From Dillenia suffruticosa (taxonomy: Eukaryota > Streptophyta > Magnoliopsida > Dilleniales > Dilleniaceae): 64,000 nucleotides of DNA. Location: assembly GCA_033439265.1 (NCBI GenBank), contig JAVTVX010000024.1, positions 10,461,001-10,525,000 on the forward strand, given 5' to 3'. The first letter of the stretch is position 1; every line of letters begins with the position of its first letter. Under the pieces are notes generated by a model. The model was not told the DNA's origin and made no database searches. It saw only the letters and a list, made by a program, of their open reading frames with translations. Position numbers and translations under genes: made by a program. Below are positions 22,853 through 36,230 of this stretch, one piece after another.

Positions 22853-24140
22853 ATGGCTGGAATCAATGACATTGAGAGCGTGATGACTGATGAAGAGCTG
22901 AAAAGCGTTAGATAAGCAATGGGTCTAATGGATGATTTCTGCGATCACTTACCCACAGAAGATGAAAGAGCGGACATGGCGCACAAGACCTCCCTACCGA
23001 TGTACAAAAAATATATCAAATAGGCTTTGAAAGTGCCCTATTTAAGTGTTTTAGCCAACATTTTAAGGAACTCGAATATCTTTCCGACCATGCTTATTCC
23101 AAGCACATGGCGGTTGATCATAGCGGTGGTGAGTTTTTTGAACTTCTATCACCTAGACTTTGATTTCGAAATCTTATCTTCCATTTTCTCCTTACGTGAA
23201 TGTTCCTGCAAAGATACTAAAAGATGGTACTGTGTTCACACAAAGTCGTATTATGAATGGAGGTTTTATTATAAGGAGACCATAGATAAGTAATGGATGA
23301 AGAAGTTTTTCTTTATGGAGTTTTACAAAAGGAATTTCATGTCGACTTTGTCAACACCCAATGGTGAGCCTGCAGTAATGTTAAAAGCACAAGCTCGCTC
23401 TCAGCATTCAAATTTCATCCGTTCTGTGGGAGAATACTACTAGAAGAATGGTAGGTAGATTCGAATAGATGCCCTCCTTGATGATCAAATGCTAAAGATG
23501 GCCGGCTTACTAATGAATGAGAAAGTAAAAATTGAAAGGCCCATCTTGGCAAAGAAAGCAGTAAGCCGATTGTTTAACATTTTGGAAATTGTTAATGGAG
23601 GAGACCTTTGAGTTGCCATGATTAACAAGGTTATGTGACCTAACTGGCAAAAAAGTATAGAAGGCGGAGAGAGTGAATCAGAAGATATGGATGCCGATGG
23701 GCACCCTATTGCTACATTGATTCCTGAGAGAAAAAGAAGAAAATTAATGATTGCTGGTATCAGTAACGAGGGGCTAGAGTATAAGCCCGATGATGAAACC
23801 TAGAGGAGACAAAATTTTCCCACAATCTCTGCATGTAAATGAAGAAAGTACACCGACAATGAACAAAAGTAGACCAACTAATGAGGATCCTATACTGACA
23901 GGCGAACCCAGGCTATCAAGCACCCATCCAAGATATATATATGTTCGAAAGGGCAAAGGATTTGTACTTGAACCGACAGCTTCGCTTCCTCCTGTTCTGA
24001 TAAGATCCTTTGATGAGTTCAAAAACCCAAAGGAAAGAGGGACCGTGGCGATTAGTTGTAGTGATAACATTTTTACTTATTTAGATTTTGTTGAGTCGAG
24101 AAGATTCACCGATAGATTGGACTTAGGTACGTGGTTTTCC
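22853..24140 (+). pseudogene. Ty3/Gypsy-type 'putative transposase' gene, copy A, N-terminal part
   Basis: It starts MAGINDIESVMTDEELKSVR at 22853. The central block YLSVLANILRNSNIFPTMLI and PSTWRLIIAVVSF (about 23030-23140) resembles the plant 'transposase (putative) gypsy type' domain found in many non-LTR-bounded Gypsy relatives. A later part (23790-24120) includes PPVLIRSFDEFKNPKERGTV and FVESRRFTDRLDL, which match the minus-strand copy at 41350-41560. It is broken in several places. A 7.3-kb inverted-LTR structure is inserted just downstream at 24201; a matching coiled-coil part reappears at 32840. Confidence 0.65.
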
Positions 24141-24200
24141 TAAACTTTCGCTAATTTGAATATCTTAATTAATACTGGGGTGTACCACTATATCACTTGT

Positions 24201-26688
24201 TGTCACGCCCCGATCCTCGGATCGACCACGCAACAGCTGCCGCGTTGTCTCGGTACACGGGCAGAACCTCCCCTTATACCGGGATTCTGCAAGGCTACAA
24301 ATCAGTTCAAAACTCATCCAATACACCCTCCATTAGAAATGGGAAAAATCATATGACAATACACATATAAAGGGCCCATCCGGTCCATCCCTGTACACAC
24401 AAGCATGCATCGACACGCGAATGGGGCGGGGGTTCCTATACATGCATACATGCAAAAATTGGCAATTCCAGCCATCCCAGAATTCTCAGCATAATTAAAA
24501 CATTTAAAACAAAGAAGTCCCAAATCATAATCGCAGGATTTTACTAACACTTGCATGAAGAAACGAGCTAGCGTCAGTAAAATCCAAGTGGTATGAGATG
24601 TACAGAACTTCACAAATCCAAAAGAAAGTATCGAAATTCAGAATTTCAATCCAAATGTCCCATATGAGAGTTTAAAAGAAAATGAACAAGTTCCGTACAA
24701 GCCATGTAAGGATTCCATCAATACTTGCTCTTATATATGAAACAAGTATTAATTTAATCCATACCAAAAGAATTATACGTGTCTTTCATTCCATGGACTT
24801 CAAAATCAACCAAAATGAACTTGTATTTCTATGTACCTACACAAGTCAGCGGAATAAATCTTCCCCAGCTCCAATTTCTGCGGCAGATCTAAACTTCCTA
24901 TGAAAAATGTTAAAGGGAGGGGTGAGTATTGGGAAATACTCAGTGAGCGGAGTGCAATGGTATAATTGTGTGATAAATGAGGGGTGAATGTGGAAGTGTC
25001 AAAGTATATCTCAAATAACATTTCATATATATCGAAACATTTTTCAATAAATCAGATAATTCACAAAGTATGCATCCACATCAAGTATTCTTTCAGAAAA
25101 TCACAAGGGTCCCATCGAAATTACTTCCATCTTGCGTTTGGCCGAACCAAGACGAAAGCCCGCCAAGAGGTTTTCCATTTCGGTATTTCAAACACTACCC
25201 TCTTCCTTGGCATTGGCTTGGACCTCCTCGGGGTGCAATCCAGATAGTCCGACGTGGCAGAGAAGAGGCCGCGTATACCTCCCTCGCAATAAAACCCAAC
25301 CACACCACCCCGTCGGGTCGCTCCGTAAAGGGAATGACTATAGCCATTAACTACTAGCACCATGCATTTCTCAAATATGTCATTTCTCAAGTCATGTGCC
25401 ATAATTTCTAGCAAACAATTATCAATTTCATGTCATAGCAATTTATAGAGCAATATCAAATCACATATGGCACATATGCATTTATAAATACAATGGATGC
25501 ATTCATGTTTCACAATCCAGTCCGGACATCCCACAATCATAAAACAATTTATATAAAATATGTAAAAATCTTACAAAATCATTTATAAAACAATTTTAAA
25601 CTCATTTTGCTCATTTATAACACAATAAACCATCCACTCACCTTTTAGGAAGGGTTTTCACTCTCAATTTCCAACTCAACAAAATCCAACCTCTTCTTTA
25701 ATTCGAAAGGCTTTAACCTAAAACATTGGTCACAAATAAATCGTCAAATGAGATCCCATTAAAGGGTTTTCAAATTTCTCCTCAATTTTGTATAAACCTT
25801 AGTTCCTCCTATGAAATTCCACCAAAATGTAGATAACCTAAATTGTTGCCTCAAAAATATCAGATGGAATTTACAAGTCCTAATTATTTGACTTCCACTC
25901 ACCCAAATCCAACAAAGAATCAAACAAATGGAAAAACCCCAATAAATCATTACCATGGGCAGACCACGAAGAAATCCTACTCAGAAGACACATTATAGAC
26001 CAACCCCATTCGAATTCATGCCATGTCTCTCTACTTCGAGAAAATCATCACCAATTTTAGGCAACTAATCTCGAAAGAAAAAGTCAACATAATTATGCAC
26101 TGAGATTTTGTCTACCCAAAAATGAAGTGAGCAGAGTAAGTGTATCAGAAAGCCAAAGTATTCAACTTTAGTTCTGAGGCACAAGCATAACTTAGCAAAA
26201 GACCCATGAATTTCCTAATTCAGAAAATCATAACACTAATGTGAGAGAGAGAGAGAGAGTTACTTAGTGTGAGCAGTCCGCCAGGGATGCGTTTTCAAGA
26301 GGTGAGTAGTTCGCCATCAGCCTTCAAGGGCCTTCTAAGAATGGATGCCAGGGGTCTCCCACTTCGAGGGCCTTCTAAGAATGGATGCCAGGGGTCTCCG
26401 ACTGGGCTTGGTCCCTTTCGTCTTTCACCCAAAAGAGAGAGATAGAGAGGGATGGGAGATGGGAGAAAATGAGAGAGAGAATCGGGAGAGGGAGAGAATG
26501 AAAGAAACAGAGAGGGAGAGATTGGGGGCGAGGGATGAGAGAGTGACGGGAGAGTGAGAGTGATGGGGGTTGGGGTTTTGGGGGAATGAAATTGGGGAAT
26601 TGGGAAAGTGGGGGAAAAAGGAAGAGAGAGAGAGAGTGTGTGTGTTTTGTTGACTTTTTTTTTCTTTTTTTTTCTCGATATTACAGTA
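24201..26688 (-). repeat. Gypsy LTR, left arm (minus orientation)
   Basis: Read on the minus strand it starts near tgtaatatcgagaaaa and ends ggggcgtgaca. It contains a 37-bp unit present twice near 26330-26406 (ccttctaagaatggatgcc core) and a (GA)n run at 26241-26258. Open frames of 60-100 codons recur in mirror image in the other arm and match no protein family; they are LTR sequence. Confidence 0.88.
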
Positions 26689-27947
26689 TTTCAGTAGGCT
26701 TATCAATCTAAATCCAAGTATTTTTCACTTGTTTTTTTTTTGAGTTTCTTGTACTTTGAAAAGATTATCTTGTGCAGGCTTGGGAAGTTCTTTGTTAATA
26801 AAGCGATTTGAATCTTTAAGTTTTTGAGGAAATTGAAAATTTTAAAAATGGCTCCCAAAGTTTGGAATAAGAATCTTTTTAGAGATACTGGAGAAAAGGA
26901 AAGGATATTGTTAATAAAGGAGCTAGAGATGCAATATAAGTTACAAGATGAGCATTTTGTTAAGGGGATATGATATGGATAAGTTTGAATGGAGTTAGCC
27001 ATTGGGACATCTGACTATACTAAATGGAAGTATTAAGAGGCATGATTTGGTTACTAACATGGCTAGCCCTACTTAATGATAGCAAGACCAAGGTAATGGT
27101 ATAGTGATTGGTCAAACTATGAGACATATGGGTTAAAAGGATAGATATAAGCATGCCCAACAGTTCATAGTTAGAACTCTATTGTTGTCTAGTTTCACTT
27201 GACATTATTACGTTCATGGTTGTAATTTGAAAAAGGGCAAAGCTTCCTAAATAAGTTTAAGCAGAGAAATGTATTTATTTTCTAGCTACATAGCTGCTTA
27301 AGGCCATTTTTACAGTGTTACCTACTCTATTAATCTGAACTCCAATGTGTTCTCACACGGACATAGTAATGACGTTCTAAACTCTTGTTTCTTTCTGAGA
27401 TGAATCTTAGCCTAATAGTAAAAGATTGCTTGTATCTTTATTTGAGATCTAGAAACATCTTTTACAAAAAAAAAGGGGGGGGTTTTGGGGTTGGAATGGT
27501 ATGTGTTGTAAAATGAAGGGTACTGTGTATTTTTTTTTATTTGATGTCATCCTTGTCATGAATTACTGTGGTAAGTGAGACTCGAATCAAATAGTGGCTA
27601 TGACAATGGCATTGGGAGTGATAAATGTTATGCTTAGCCTCTTGCATGCTTAATTAGGTTGTAGAGTAAAAGTCATTTCAAGGGACAATGGTGTAGTTTA
27701 ATATAATGATTGTTATGCTAGAGTTTTATAATTCATCAACACAAGTATCATATGAGATTTTTATTTGTAGAACCCATATTGGAATTTCGGACATGACTAT
27801 ACCTATATTGACTCATAATGTATGTCATGTTACTAGCAGACCAATGGAAAGATCCGCCCACATGGACCGAGGTATTTAATATGGGTGCTTGACTTCTTTA
27901 GATCAGCATTCTAGTGTAAGTTTCTTTATTCATCTCTTGGAAATGAA

Positions 27948-27993
<46 letters not shown>

Positions 27994-29040
27994 ATAGCAT
28001 TGATGCCCGTGCATTTATCGACACAGAGTTTATGAGTTTGATAGGGACGTAGGTCAAAGGATTACTTGTGTTCTATCATTCTTCTGCCATTGGAAATGGA
28101 AAACCAAATATTTAGTTATTGGATTCTTCTGCTTTGAGATTGGTATTTTCGTTATTCATTTATGTTTAATTATTTTGTGGATCATTGAATAAGGTAATAT
28201 AGAGTGGGTTTTGAGTCTATCTTTTTGGCCTTGGAGTGGGAAATAATGTCCCTTGTGACAATAGAGTTAGAAATAATGAAGCATGCATTTCTTGTCTTTA
28301 AACTTTGATAATTTGGGGGTTATAATGCAAACGCTAGGTGATATGTGGATAAATATGCTTGATTTGATTTGGATAGAATATCGGTGATATTATATGATAC
28401 TAAAGTTGATTGAGAATGATCGTGATAGAAGTATCTCGATTGAAAAGTTATCCAACTAAGGATTTGAGATTTAAAACTTAGAAGTATTCTAATATTGTCA
28501 ATGGATTAAGTTTTATCACTTACTTAAGGCCATATTGAGGTGGATCTATACTTCATCGTATACAAATTTGATGATAGATGGGTTTGTATACCTTTTATAC
28601 TAAGTCTTAAGATTATGTGATGGCCATATACACCATCTTGAAAGTTATTTATCTCTAAGAATATATGTATTCTGGTTGCATCTATAGTTCATTTAATGAA
28701 TCTTGAAAGTAGGGATAAATGTGATTATTGATATGAACATGGCATGATAATGGCCATTCTTATTTAGGGTCCTTTTGGAGAATAATTTAAGAAATTTTCA
28801 TAGTTTTGAAGTCTTGATAAGTATTGAGGACGGCTATTGCAGCGCGAATGAGGTCCACGTACTTCAATATTTTTCAATAAGAGGTTATCTGAGGTTGAAG
28901 AAAGGAGACTAAAGACATAGGTTGGTTATTGTATGAGTAGAAATTTTAGTTGATAATAAAGTGTGATTGAAAGGAATGAAACAAAGGGATCCAATTGTAT
29001 TTTAAAATTTTGAGGACGAAATTTGTTTTTAGGGGGTTAA
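26689..29040 (+). other. Middle of the Gypsy composite, no readable pol
   Basis: This 2.35-kb interior ends on the plus strand with the typical Gypsy 3' internal sequence and polypurine tract directly before 29041. An (AT)n/(GTAT)n microsatellite lies at 27955-27998. No gag, protease, integrase or reverse transcriptase block was recognised. Confidence 0.55.
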
Positions 29041-31522
29041 GTGTTCTAATATCGAGAAAAAAAAAAGTCAACAAAACACACACACACTCTCTCTCTCTCT
29101 TCCTTTTTCCCCCACTTTCCCAATTCCCCAATTTCATTCCCCCAAAACCCCAACCCCCATCACTCTCACTCTCCCGTCACTCTCTCATCCCTCGCCCCCA
29201 ATCTCTCCCTCTCTGTTTCTTTCATTCTCTCCCTCTCCCGATTCTCTCTCTCATTTTCTCCCATCTCCCATCCCTCTCTATCTCTCTCTTTTGGGTAAAA
29301 GACGAAAGGGACCAAGCCCAGTCGGAGACCCCTGGCATCCATTCTTAGAAGGCCCTCGAAGTGGGAGACCCCTGGCATCCATTCTTAGAAGGCCCTCGAA
29401 GGCTGATGGCGAACTACTCACCACTTGAAAATGCATCCCTGGCGGACTGCTCACACTAAGTAACTCTCTCTCTCTCTCTCACATTAGTGTTATGATTTTC
29501 TGAATTAGGAAATTCATGGGTCTTTTGCTAAGTTATGCTTATGCCTCAGAACTAAAGTTGAATACTTTGGCTTTCTGATACACTTACTCTGCCCACTTCA
29601 TTTTTGGGTAGACAAAATCTCAGTGCATAATTATGTTGACTTTTTCTTTCGAGATTAGTTGCCTAAAATTGGTGATGATTTTCTCGAAGTAGAGAGACAT
29701 GGCATGAATTCGAATGGGGTTGGTCTATAATGTGTCTTGTGAGTAGGATTTCTTCGTGGTCTGCCCATGGTAATGATTTATTGGGGTTTTTCCATTTGTT
29801 TGATTCTTTGCTGGATTTGGGTGAGTGGAAGTCAAATAATTAGGACTTGTAAATTCCATCTGATATTTTTGAGGCAACAATTTAGGTTATCTACATTTTG
29901 GTGGAATTTCATAGGAGGAACTAAGGTTTATACAAAATTGAGGAGAAATTTGAAAACCCTTTAATGGGATCTCATTTGACGATTTATTTGTGACCAATGT
30001 TTTAGGTTAAAGCCTTCCGAATTAAAGAAGAGGTTGGATTTTGTTGAGTTGGAAATTGGGAGTGAAAACCCTTCCTAAAAGGTGAGTGGATGGTTCATTG
30101 TATTATAAATGAGCAAAATGAGTTTAAAATTGTTTTATAAATGATTTTGTAAGATTTTTACATATTTTATATAAATTGTTTTATGATTGTGGGATGTCCG
30201 GACTGGATTGTGAAACATGAATACATCCATTGTATTTATAAATGCATATGTGCCATATGTGATTTGATATTGCTCTATAAATTGTTATGACATGAAATTG
30301 ATGATTGTTTGCTAGAAATTATGGCACATGACTTGAGAAATGACATATTTGAGAAATGCATGGTGCTAGTAGTTAATGGCTATAGTCATTCCCTCCACGG
30401 AGGGACCCGACGGGGTGGCGTGGTTGGGTTTTATTGCGAGGGAGGTATACACGGCCTCTTCTCTGCCACGTCGGACTATCTGGATTGCACCCCGGGGAGG
30501 TCCGAGCCAACGCCAAGGAAGAGGGTAGTGTTTGAAATACCGAAATGGAAAACCTCTTGGCGGGCTTTCGTCTTGGTTCGGCCAAACGCAAGATGGAAGT
30601 AATTTCAATGGGACCCTTATGATTTTCTGAAAGAATACTTGATGTGGATGCATACTTTGTAAATTATCTGATTTATTGAAAAATGTTTCGATATATATGA
30701 AATGTTATTTGAGATATACTTTGACACTCCCACATTCACCCCTCATTTATCACACAATTATACCATTGCACTCCGCTCACTGAGTATTTCCCAATACTCA
30801 CCCCTCCCTTTAACATTTTTCATAGGAAGTTTAGATCTGCTGCAGAAATTGGAGCTGGGGAAGATTTATTCCGCTGACTTGTGTAGGTACATAGAAATAC
30901 AAGTTCATTTTGGTTGATTTTGAAGTCCATGGAATGAAAGACATGTATAATTCTTTTGGTATGGATTAAATTAATTCTTGTTTCATATATAAGAGCAAGT
31001 ATTGATGGAATCCTTACATGGCTTGTACGGAACTTGTTCATTTTCTTTTAAACTCTCATATGGGACATTTGGATTGAAATTCTGAATTTCGATACTTTCT
31101 TTTGGATTTGTGAAGTTCTGTACATCTCATACCACTTGGATTTTACTGACGCTAGCTCGTTTCTTCATGCAAGTGTTAGTAAAATCCTGCGATTATGATT
31201 TGGGATTTCTTTGTTTTAAATGTTTTAATTATGCTGAGAATTCTGGGATGGCTGGAATTGTCAATTTTTGCATGTATGCATGTACAGGAACCCCCGCCCC
31301 ATTCGCGTGTCGATGCATGCTTGTGTGTACAGGGATGGACCGGATGGATCCTTTATATGTGTATTGTCATATGATTTTTCCAATTTCTGATGGAGGGTGT
31401 ATTGGATGAGTTTTGAACTGATTTGTAGCCTTGCGGAGTCCCGGTATAAGGGGAGGTTCTGCCCGTGTACCGAGACAACGCGGCGGCTGTTGCGTGATCG
31501 ATCCGAGGATCGGGGCGTGACA
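29041..31522 (+). repeat. Gypsy LTR, right arm (plus orientation)
   Basis: Starts tgttctaatatcgag and ends ggggcgtgaca. It is near-identical to the inverted left arm, including the internal 37-bp duplication (29338-29405 region) and a (CT)n run at 29464-29481. Confidence 0.9.
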
Positions 31523-32449
31523 AATACAGCCAACCAGAGATATTCCTTGAAATAAAAGCTTATATGCTCAATAGAGCCTGAAACGGACAAGAGCACCTAC
31601 AAGTAACATGATACAATTGCATGTACCTTTGCTAATTTTACCTCCAACTAAATTTACACTCTTTCTAAGCAAGTTGCAGTCTGGAACCACAAAATTAGCT
31701 GACTTCGCCAGATAATATGAAGGCCAAAGAAATACAATGATTTTTATGATAATGTCATCATTAGGGCTTGTGATCAATGGCCATAATGAGTAAGAGAGAT
31801 GGAGAAAATTTTAAATTCTAGTGACACCTAATTTGCCATCAATAGTTGAGACTCCTACCTTCTTTTGGTCCTGCTAAAAAAAAATATTATCCTCGATAGG
31901 AGTAGTCGTCCTAACTTTCACATTCTTCCAATGAGGTGACATCCAAAAATCCTTTGTTAAGAGAGGTCAAGAATCGGTTGAAGTGTTTAGCAAACTCCAT
32001 ACTTATAAGTGAGTTATTAGACCCCATGGAAATTAACACCCGTATATTAACTCAAAAATACTTATCATACTTAATAAGATAAACCATAAAAACCTTTATC
32101 CAGTCTCAACATCTATTCGCAATTGCAATATCTCAAGAGTATTTTACCATATATCATAATCCTAAGCAATTTCATACTGTCGTGCCCACTAAACAAGTAT
32201 CTCAAACTTCTAGCGTCAAGATATTGATTCAAAGGAATTTCTACAAAAGTACTCATCATTTGACCAAACAAGTCATGGTAGGTCTTCAATCACAATTAAA
32301 AAACTATTTATAAAGTGATACATCATTCGAATTGTGAAGGTGGAGTAGAAAATATCCTATTCAGATTTCTTACTCTTCGTATGGGGAGCAAAACTGTACA
32401 GCGAGTATCTAAACTTAACAATTTAAAATAGATACTAATCCAGGTGCTT
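31523..32449. other. No recognisable gene
   Basis: AT-rich DNA between the composite and a fossil priming-site pair. No motifs recognised. It may be non-coding or LTR sequence of the Gypsy-type element hosting copy A. Confidence 0.35.
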
Positions 32450-32665
32450 AACCCCCTAAAAAGAAAATTTCTAATTTCCTAAGAATCCTTGGAAAGTTCT
32501 TGAACATCCCTTGACAGATAAACCTTTAAAAGTCACAATTTTCAAAACAACAACCCTTTCAAAATCTTTGAAAAATTTTGAGGGACATTTGGAGACATTT
32601 GAAAACGTTTCAAAATCATCAAACTTTTAAAATCGTGAACCTAGCTCTGATACTTGTAGTATGCA
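32450..32665 (-). other. Polypurine-tract-like and primer-binding-site-like pair (Gypsy fossil)
   Basis: On the minus strand, tatcagagctaggttc near 32640-32655 resembles an initiator-Met-tRNA primer-binding site. About 180 bases on, tttttagggggttaag near 32452-32467 matches the polypurine tract preceding the right Gypsy LTR at 29041. The pair suggests a much-reduced internal region of an LTR element in minus orientation. Flanking LTRs were not delimited. Confidence 0.35.
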
Positions 32666-32839
32666 TTTATGGCAGAGTTCCAATGACTTAGGAAGAATCA
32701 GTTGATGGATCATTTAAAAGACATTATGAAGTAAAGAAAGGAGCAAATCTCATGACTCTGGACCATTCTACCTCAGAAAGAGAAGGGAGGAAAAGAAAGC
32801 AGGGTGGCTAACACCACAATGTTGAAAAAAGAATGAGAA

Positions 32840-33362
32840 ATGAAAAGATTGAAAGCTTATCAGGATTCGGCCTTGAAGCAATGCAACATTGCACTCATGG
32901 AATGTGAGAAACTAGAGCTCCTATTGAATGAAATGGAAGCTGGCCGCTTATGTACCCAGAGGTCATCTTCAGAGCTGAGGCAATCTCTGGCTATTTCAGA
33001 GAGAAAGATCATAGCCCTCGATGGTAGAATTGTTGAATTCCAAGAAATCCACCAGTTGGAACTCCAGGAGGTTAATGAAAGATTGCGCTATGCGGAAGAA
33101 GTAATTCGTGAGGAAGGGCTCAGTGTGAGATTAACTGATGGTGTTGCCATCCCACTGTCACCTTGGCAGGTCCAATCACAGTTGGTGACCTTAGATCAAG
33201 CTTTTCCCATGCTATTGTGGATGCGAACATCTGAGTGGCCGAAATACGAACTAACATTGAAGTTTTGCATCAAGAGACATCTCCTTCATCTCTTGGTCAT
33301 GAAGACAGAACTCCTATGTCTCCTGGTGGGCAAGAATGACTTTGTTCTCTTTGTATTTTCTT
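32840..33362 (+). pseudogene. Gypsy-type gene copy A, C-terminal coiled coil
   Basis: A 174-codon open frame starts MKRLKAYQDSALKQCNIALM. Its first ~110 residues are a heptad-patterned coiled coil rich in Glu, Leu, Arg and Lys, including LELQEVNERLRYAEEVIREE. The same pattern with similar residues is seen on the minus strand near 40700-40850 (HQHQIEELQQKLRHAEGIIQ). It therefore belongs with 22853-24140 in the same gene family. The end of the frame loses the family pattern. Confidence 0.6.
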
Positions 33363-33419
33363 GATCTATTCTCTTCGTTCCGTTTCATTATAAATGTTTG
33401 ATAATGAAATCAATATAAT

Positions 33420-34713
33420 TTTTTTTCACCTTTGTTTTTCTTTTCCTTGCATTTTTTACGGTCTTATCATCCATCTCATGAACAACTTGTCCATCTTCAG
33501 TCAGAGGAAGAAAAATAAATCCCTATCTACATGTATAGATCCTTTTCGTATAAGAAACGTGTGAAACTATTCGATGTCCCCCAGCTCTAAAAACATAATT
33601 GACAAACTACATCCTTAAGAGTTGGTTCTCTGGAGTTCATTTAGAATGAATACGAAACCCATGTGACACCTAAAGCCGGGTAATTATTATAGATTTCTTC
33701 ATAGCCAGTTTAGGATTGTTGCCAAACTCATGTAGAGCATACAGGCCAAACAAAACACTACAACCCAAAAAAAAAAAATCAGCACTGCAAACTTTTGACA
33801 GAATCACCTCCTCCAACCTTTTGCAGAACACTAGATGATAGAGTTCATAATCCTCCCTATTCTCTACAAACTTTTTCTCCAATACTACAAAAGCCTGGCC
33901 ATGTACCTCAACCAATTTGATGGCACCTACTTGTTGCACCTGGCTCCTCTTCAATAGAGGAACAAATCAGTGCACGACACTCCTTCCGTCACTTGATGCA
34001 CTTTCTTCCTCTTGAAAATCCCTCTTACATCATCGCCTTACCTTCTATTCAGTCGTAATCTCAAACACATCCTCCTCCTATGGAAACTAAACTATATCAT
34101 GGAGCTTTATTAAGATACTTCTTTAACAAATTAACCTTCTTGATTTTTTTCTTCTTTCCCTAATAAAGACCAACCACCTATAGTATCTGATCATCTAACA
34201 AAGTCTCCACATAGATGCTTTTTTCTTTCTTCAAACAATAGACCCCCATTGAACGAACAAAATTTGACTACCAATGAAGTTTCGGCACCTTTATAGTCAT
34301 CGTTGCTTTTACGTTTGGTTCCGGCAACTGGAGTAATAGTCCTTTATTTACAAACTTGATGGGAAAAAGGTTTTTGCATCCGGGCTTTGTTTATAGTCTC
34401 CTCATAGTAAACCGTTCACTTACAATCTTACTTGATCTATAAACAAAACTAGGCATCCGTGAAACTCCCAAAACTACACATCAACAAAGAAAAAATGAGT
34501 ATAAAATCTTAGAGACACATCAAAAAAATATTCCAACCATTCGAAACAGGCCCAAAGATCCCAATACATGCTACTCAAATCCATTATAGATATTAAAAAA
34601 TTTTTCCAATGTAAAAGGCTTGCACCGCTGATCATCTCAAGTCCATTACAAACTTAAAAAAAATAAATAAATCGGTTAGTAATCAAAACTACACCCGCAT
34701 TGCAAACTGTATT
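33420..34713. other. No firmly recognised gene
   Basis: The first part reads as 3' flank of copy A. A 94-codon minus-strand frame (33954-33670) shows no motif and a low-complexity phenylalanine run, so it is not called. The rest is AT-rich DNA up to the Copia insertion site. Confidence 0.4.
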
Positions 34714-36230
34714 TGTTGGTCCCAATGACAATCAAGAAGGGGGTTGAATTGCTTGTCTTTGATTGGATTTAATTTTTTTAATCTAACTCTACTTAAATTC
34801 AAAATAATTTTATGATCATTCTAAATATATGCTACGGAAAATAAAAGTAAAGAATAGAAAGACAAGCCTAATTTTACAATGGTTCGATCTTATATCTACA
34901 TCCACTCTTCCAACCAACAAGACGGGATCTAGTAATTTGCTAGTTTACCACTATGATGAGAAGTTATAAAATACAACCAAAGACTGTTGATTTCTGATCT
35001 TCCTTATATGAAGATATCTTCGTCCAAGAGTGGTAGTCTGACAAATGTCACCAAATCTACCTCACAAAACTTACACACAACTTAACTCACAAGAACATAA
35101 GTACAGAGAAATAATTGAGAAGATGGCAGAGGATTATAATCAAGCAGCACACTTTATTCGTAGGGATTTTTTCACTTTTTTTTGTTCTGCAAATTGCTTT
35201 TGCCAATGTATGTATTTTGCTTATGTATGCACCCATTTTTAATTTGAATTTTTAGTTTTCAAAACCTACAGTAACAGTACAAAGTTACCAACCTAATTGC
35301 AATAACTTTCTTGAGAAATATCCTGATTTTTAAGTGCTAAAATTCCTCCTCATATATTGAGATATACCAACCACAAAAATTCAAATTTGAAGTTCAAATT
35401 TCACTCTTAACATTTGTAAATTCTTACTTGAATTTTCAGTCTTCAAACCCCTACTATAATAGAACAAAATTACTATCCAAAGATCAATAACTTTCCTAAA
35501 TAATGTCTTGATTTGTAGGCTAAAACTTCTTCTAATTTCTTGAGATTTTCCAGCTGTTGAAATTCCAATTTGAAATATGAATTTCACTTTTGACAATTAT
35601 AAACTCTGACTTGAATTTTTCTAACTATTAAAGATTGCTGAAAATTCAGAAATCTTGCTGAAAACTTCCTTCTGGATAATCTTTTTGCTTGCAAAAATCA
35701 AGTGATTAGTCAACTTCTCACTTATTTTTCTCTAACTTACCCTCAAGTTTTTAATCCTATACATATTTAAACTTGTAGCCCATACACCTTTTTTAATATA
35801 TAATTTATGGAATTGAAAAAGCTTGATCGCACAAAGAGATATGATAGCCCAAACATGTAGAATGATCATCTTAACCTTTTTGGAAAATTGTCAATTTTTC
35901 TGGATTTTGAAATTTCTCATCTCGATTTTGATTTTTAGTTTTTGAATCATTGAAATGTGTATCTGAATATATTTTTAAACTAAATGTAGTACTTAATATA
36001 TACTTGATTGCTGAGCTGGGTTTTCAACTATTAAAGAGAACTTCTGTCGCTGTAGAAATCTCTATATTTCAAGATAATTTGCCTCTATGGTATCCTCTAT
36101 AGCAACTTCTATGGACTTTTTATGAGAATTTCCAAACAATATTTAGTCTACACACTTAGTAAAAATGTTAGAACAATATGAAAGGTTTTGTTATCATAAA
36201 AAATTAATTGGAATAATAATTTATCCAACA
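34714..36230 (-). repeat. 3' LTR of the minus-strand Copia element
   Basis: 1,517 bp, paired with 38844-40351 along its full length with scattered differences. Unusually long for Copia. It contains several repeats of the phrase aattcaaatttgaagtt. Confidence 0.88.

Larger units (their letters stand above)
24201..31522. mobile_element. Ty3/Gypsy composite with inverted terminal LTRs, 7.3 kb
   Basis: The outer ends are exact mirror images: tgtcacgccccgatcctcgg at 24201 and its inverted form ending at 31522. Each end is a whole LTR of about 2.48 kb, in opposite orientations, with about 2.35 kb between. The right LTR is preceded by gaggacgaaatttg and a polypurine tract (ttagggggttaag), the usual end of a plant Gypsy internal region, which fixes the right copy as a 3' LTR. 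By eye the LTRs differ by only about two percent, so the copies are young. No matching target duplication is seen (cttgt left, aatac right). The middle carries no readable pol, so it looks broken. Confidence 0.85.

Noticed and set aside
24314-31409. Mirror-image open frames of 60-100 codons (for example near 24314-24613 and 31110-31409)
   Set aside because: They are LTR sequence duplicated in the inverted arms and match no protein family; conservation reflects recent duplication, not coding.
29041-31522. Giant terminal inverted repeat of a Mutator or foldback DNA transposon
   Set aside because: The right arm is preceded by a Gypsy polypurine tract and gaggacgaa phrase and has TG...CA ends, so the arms are LTRs.
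33670-33954. 94-codon minus-strand open frame
   Set aside because: No motif, a phenylalanine run from a poly-A tract and no neighbouring exon; likely chance.
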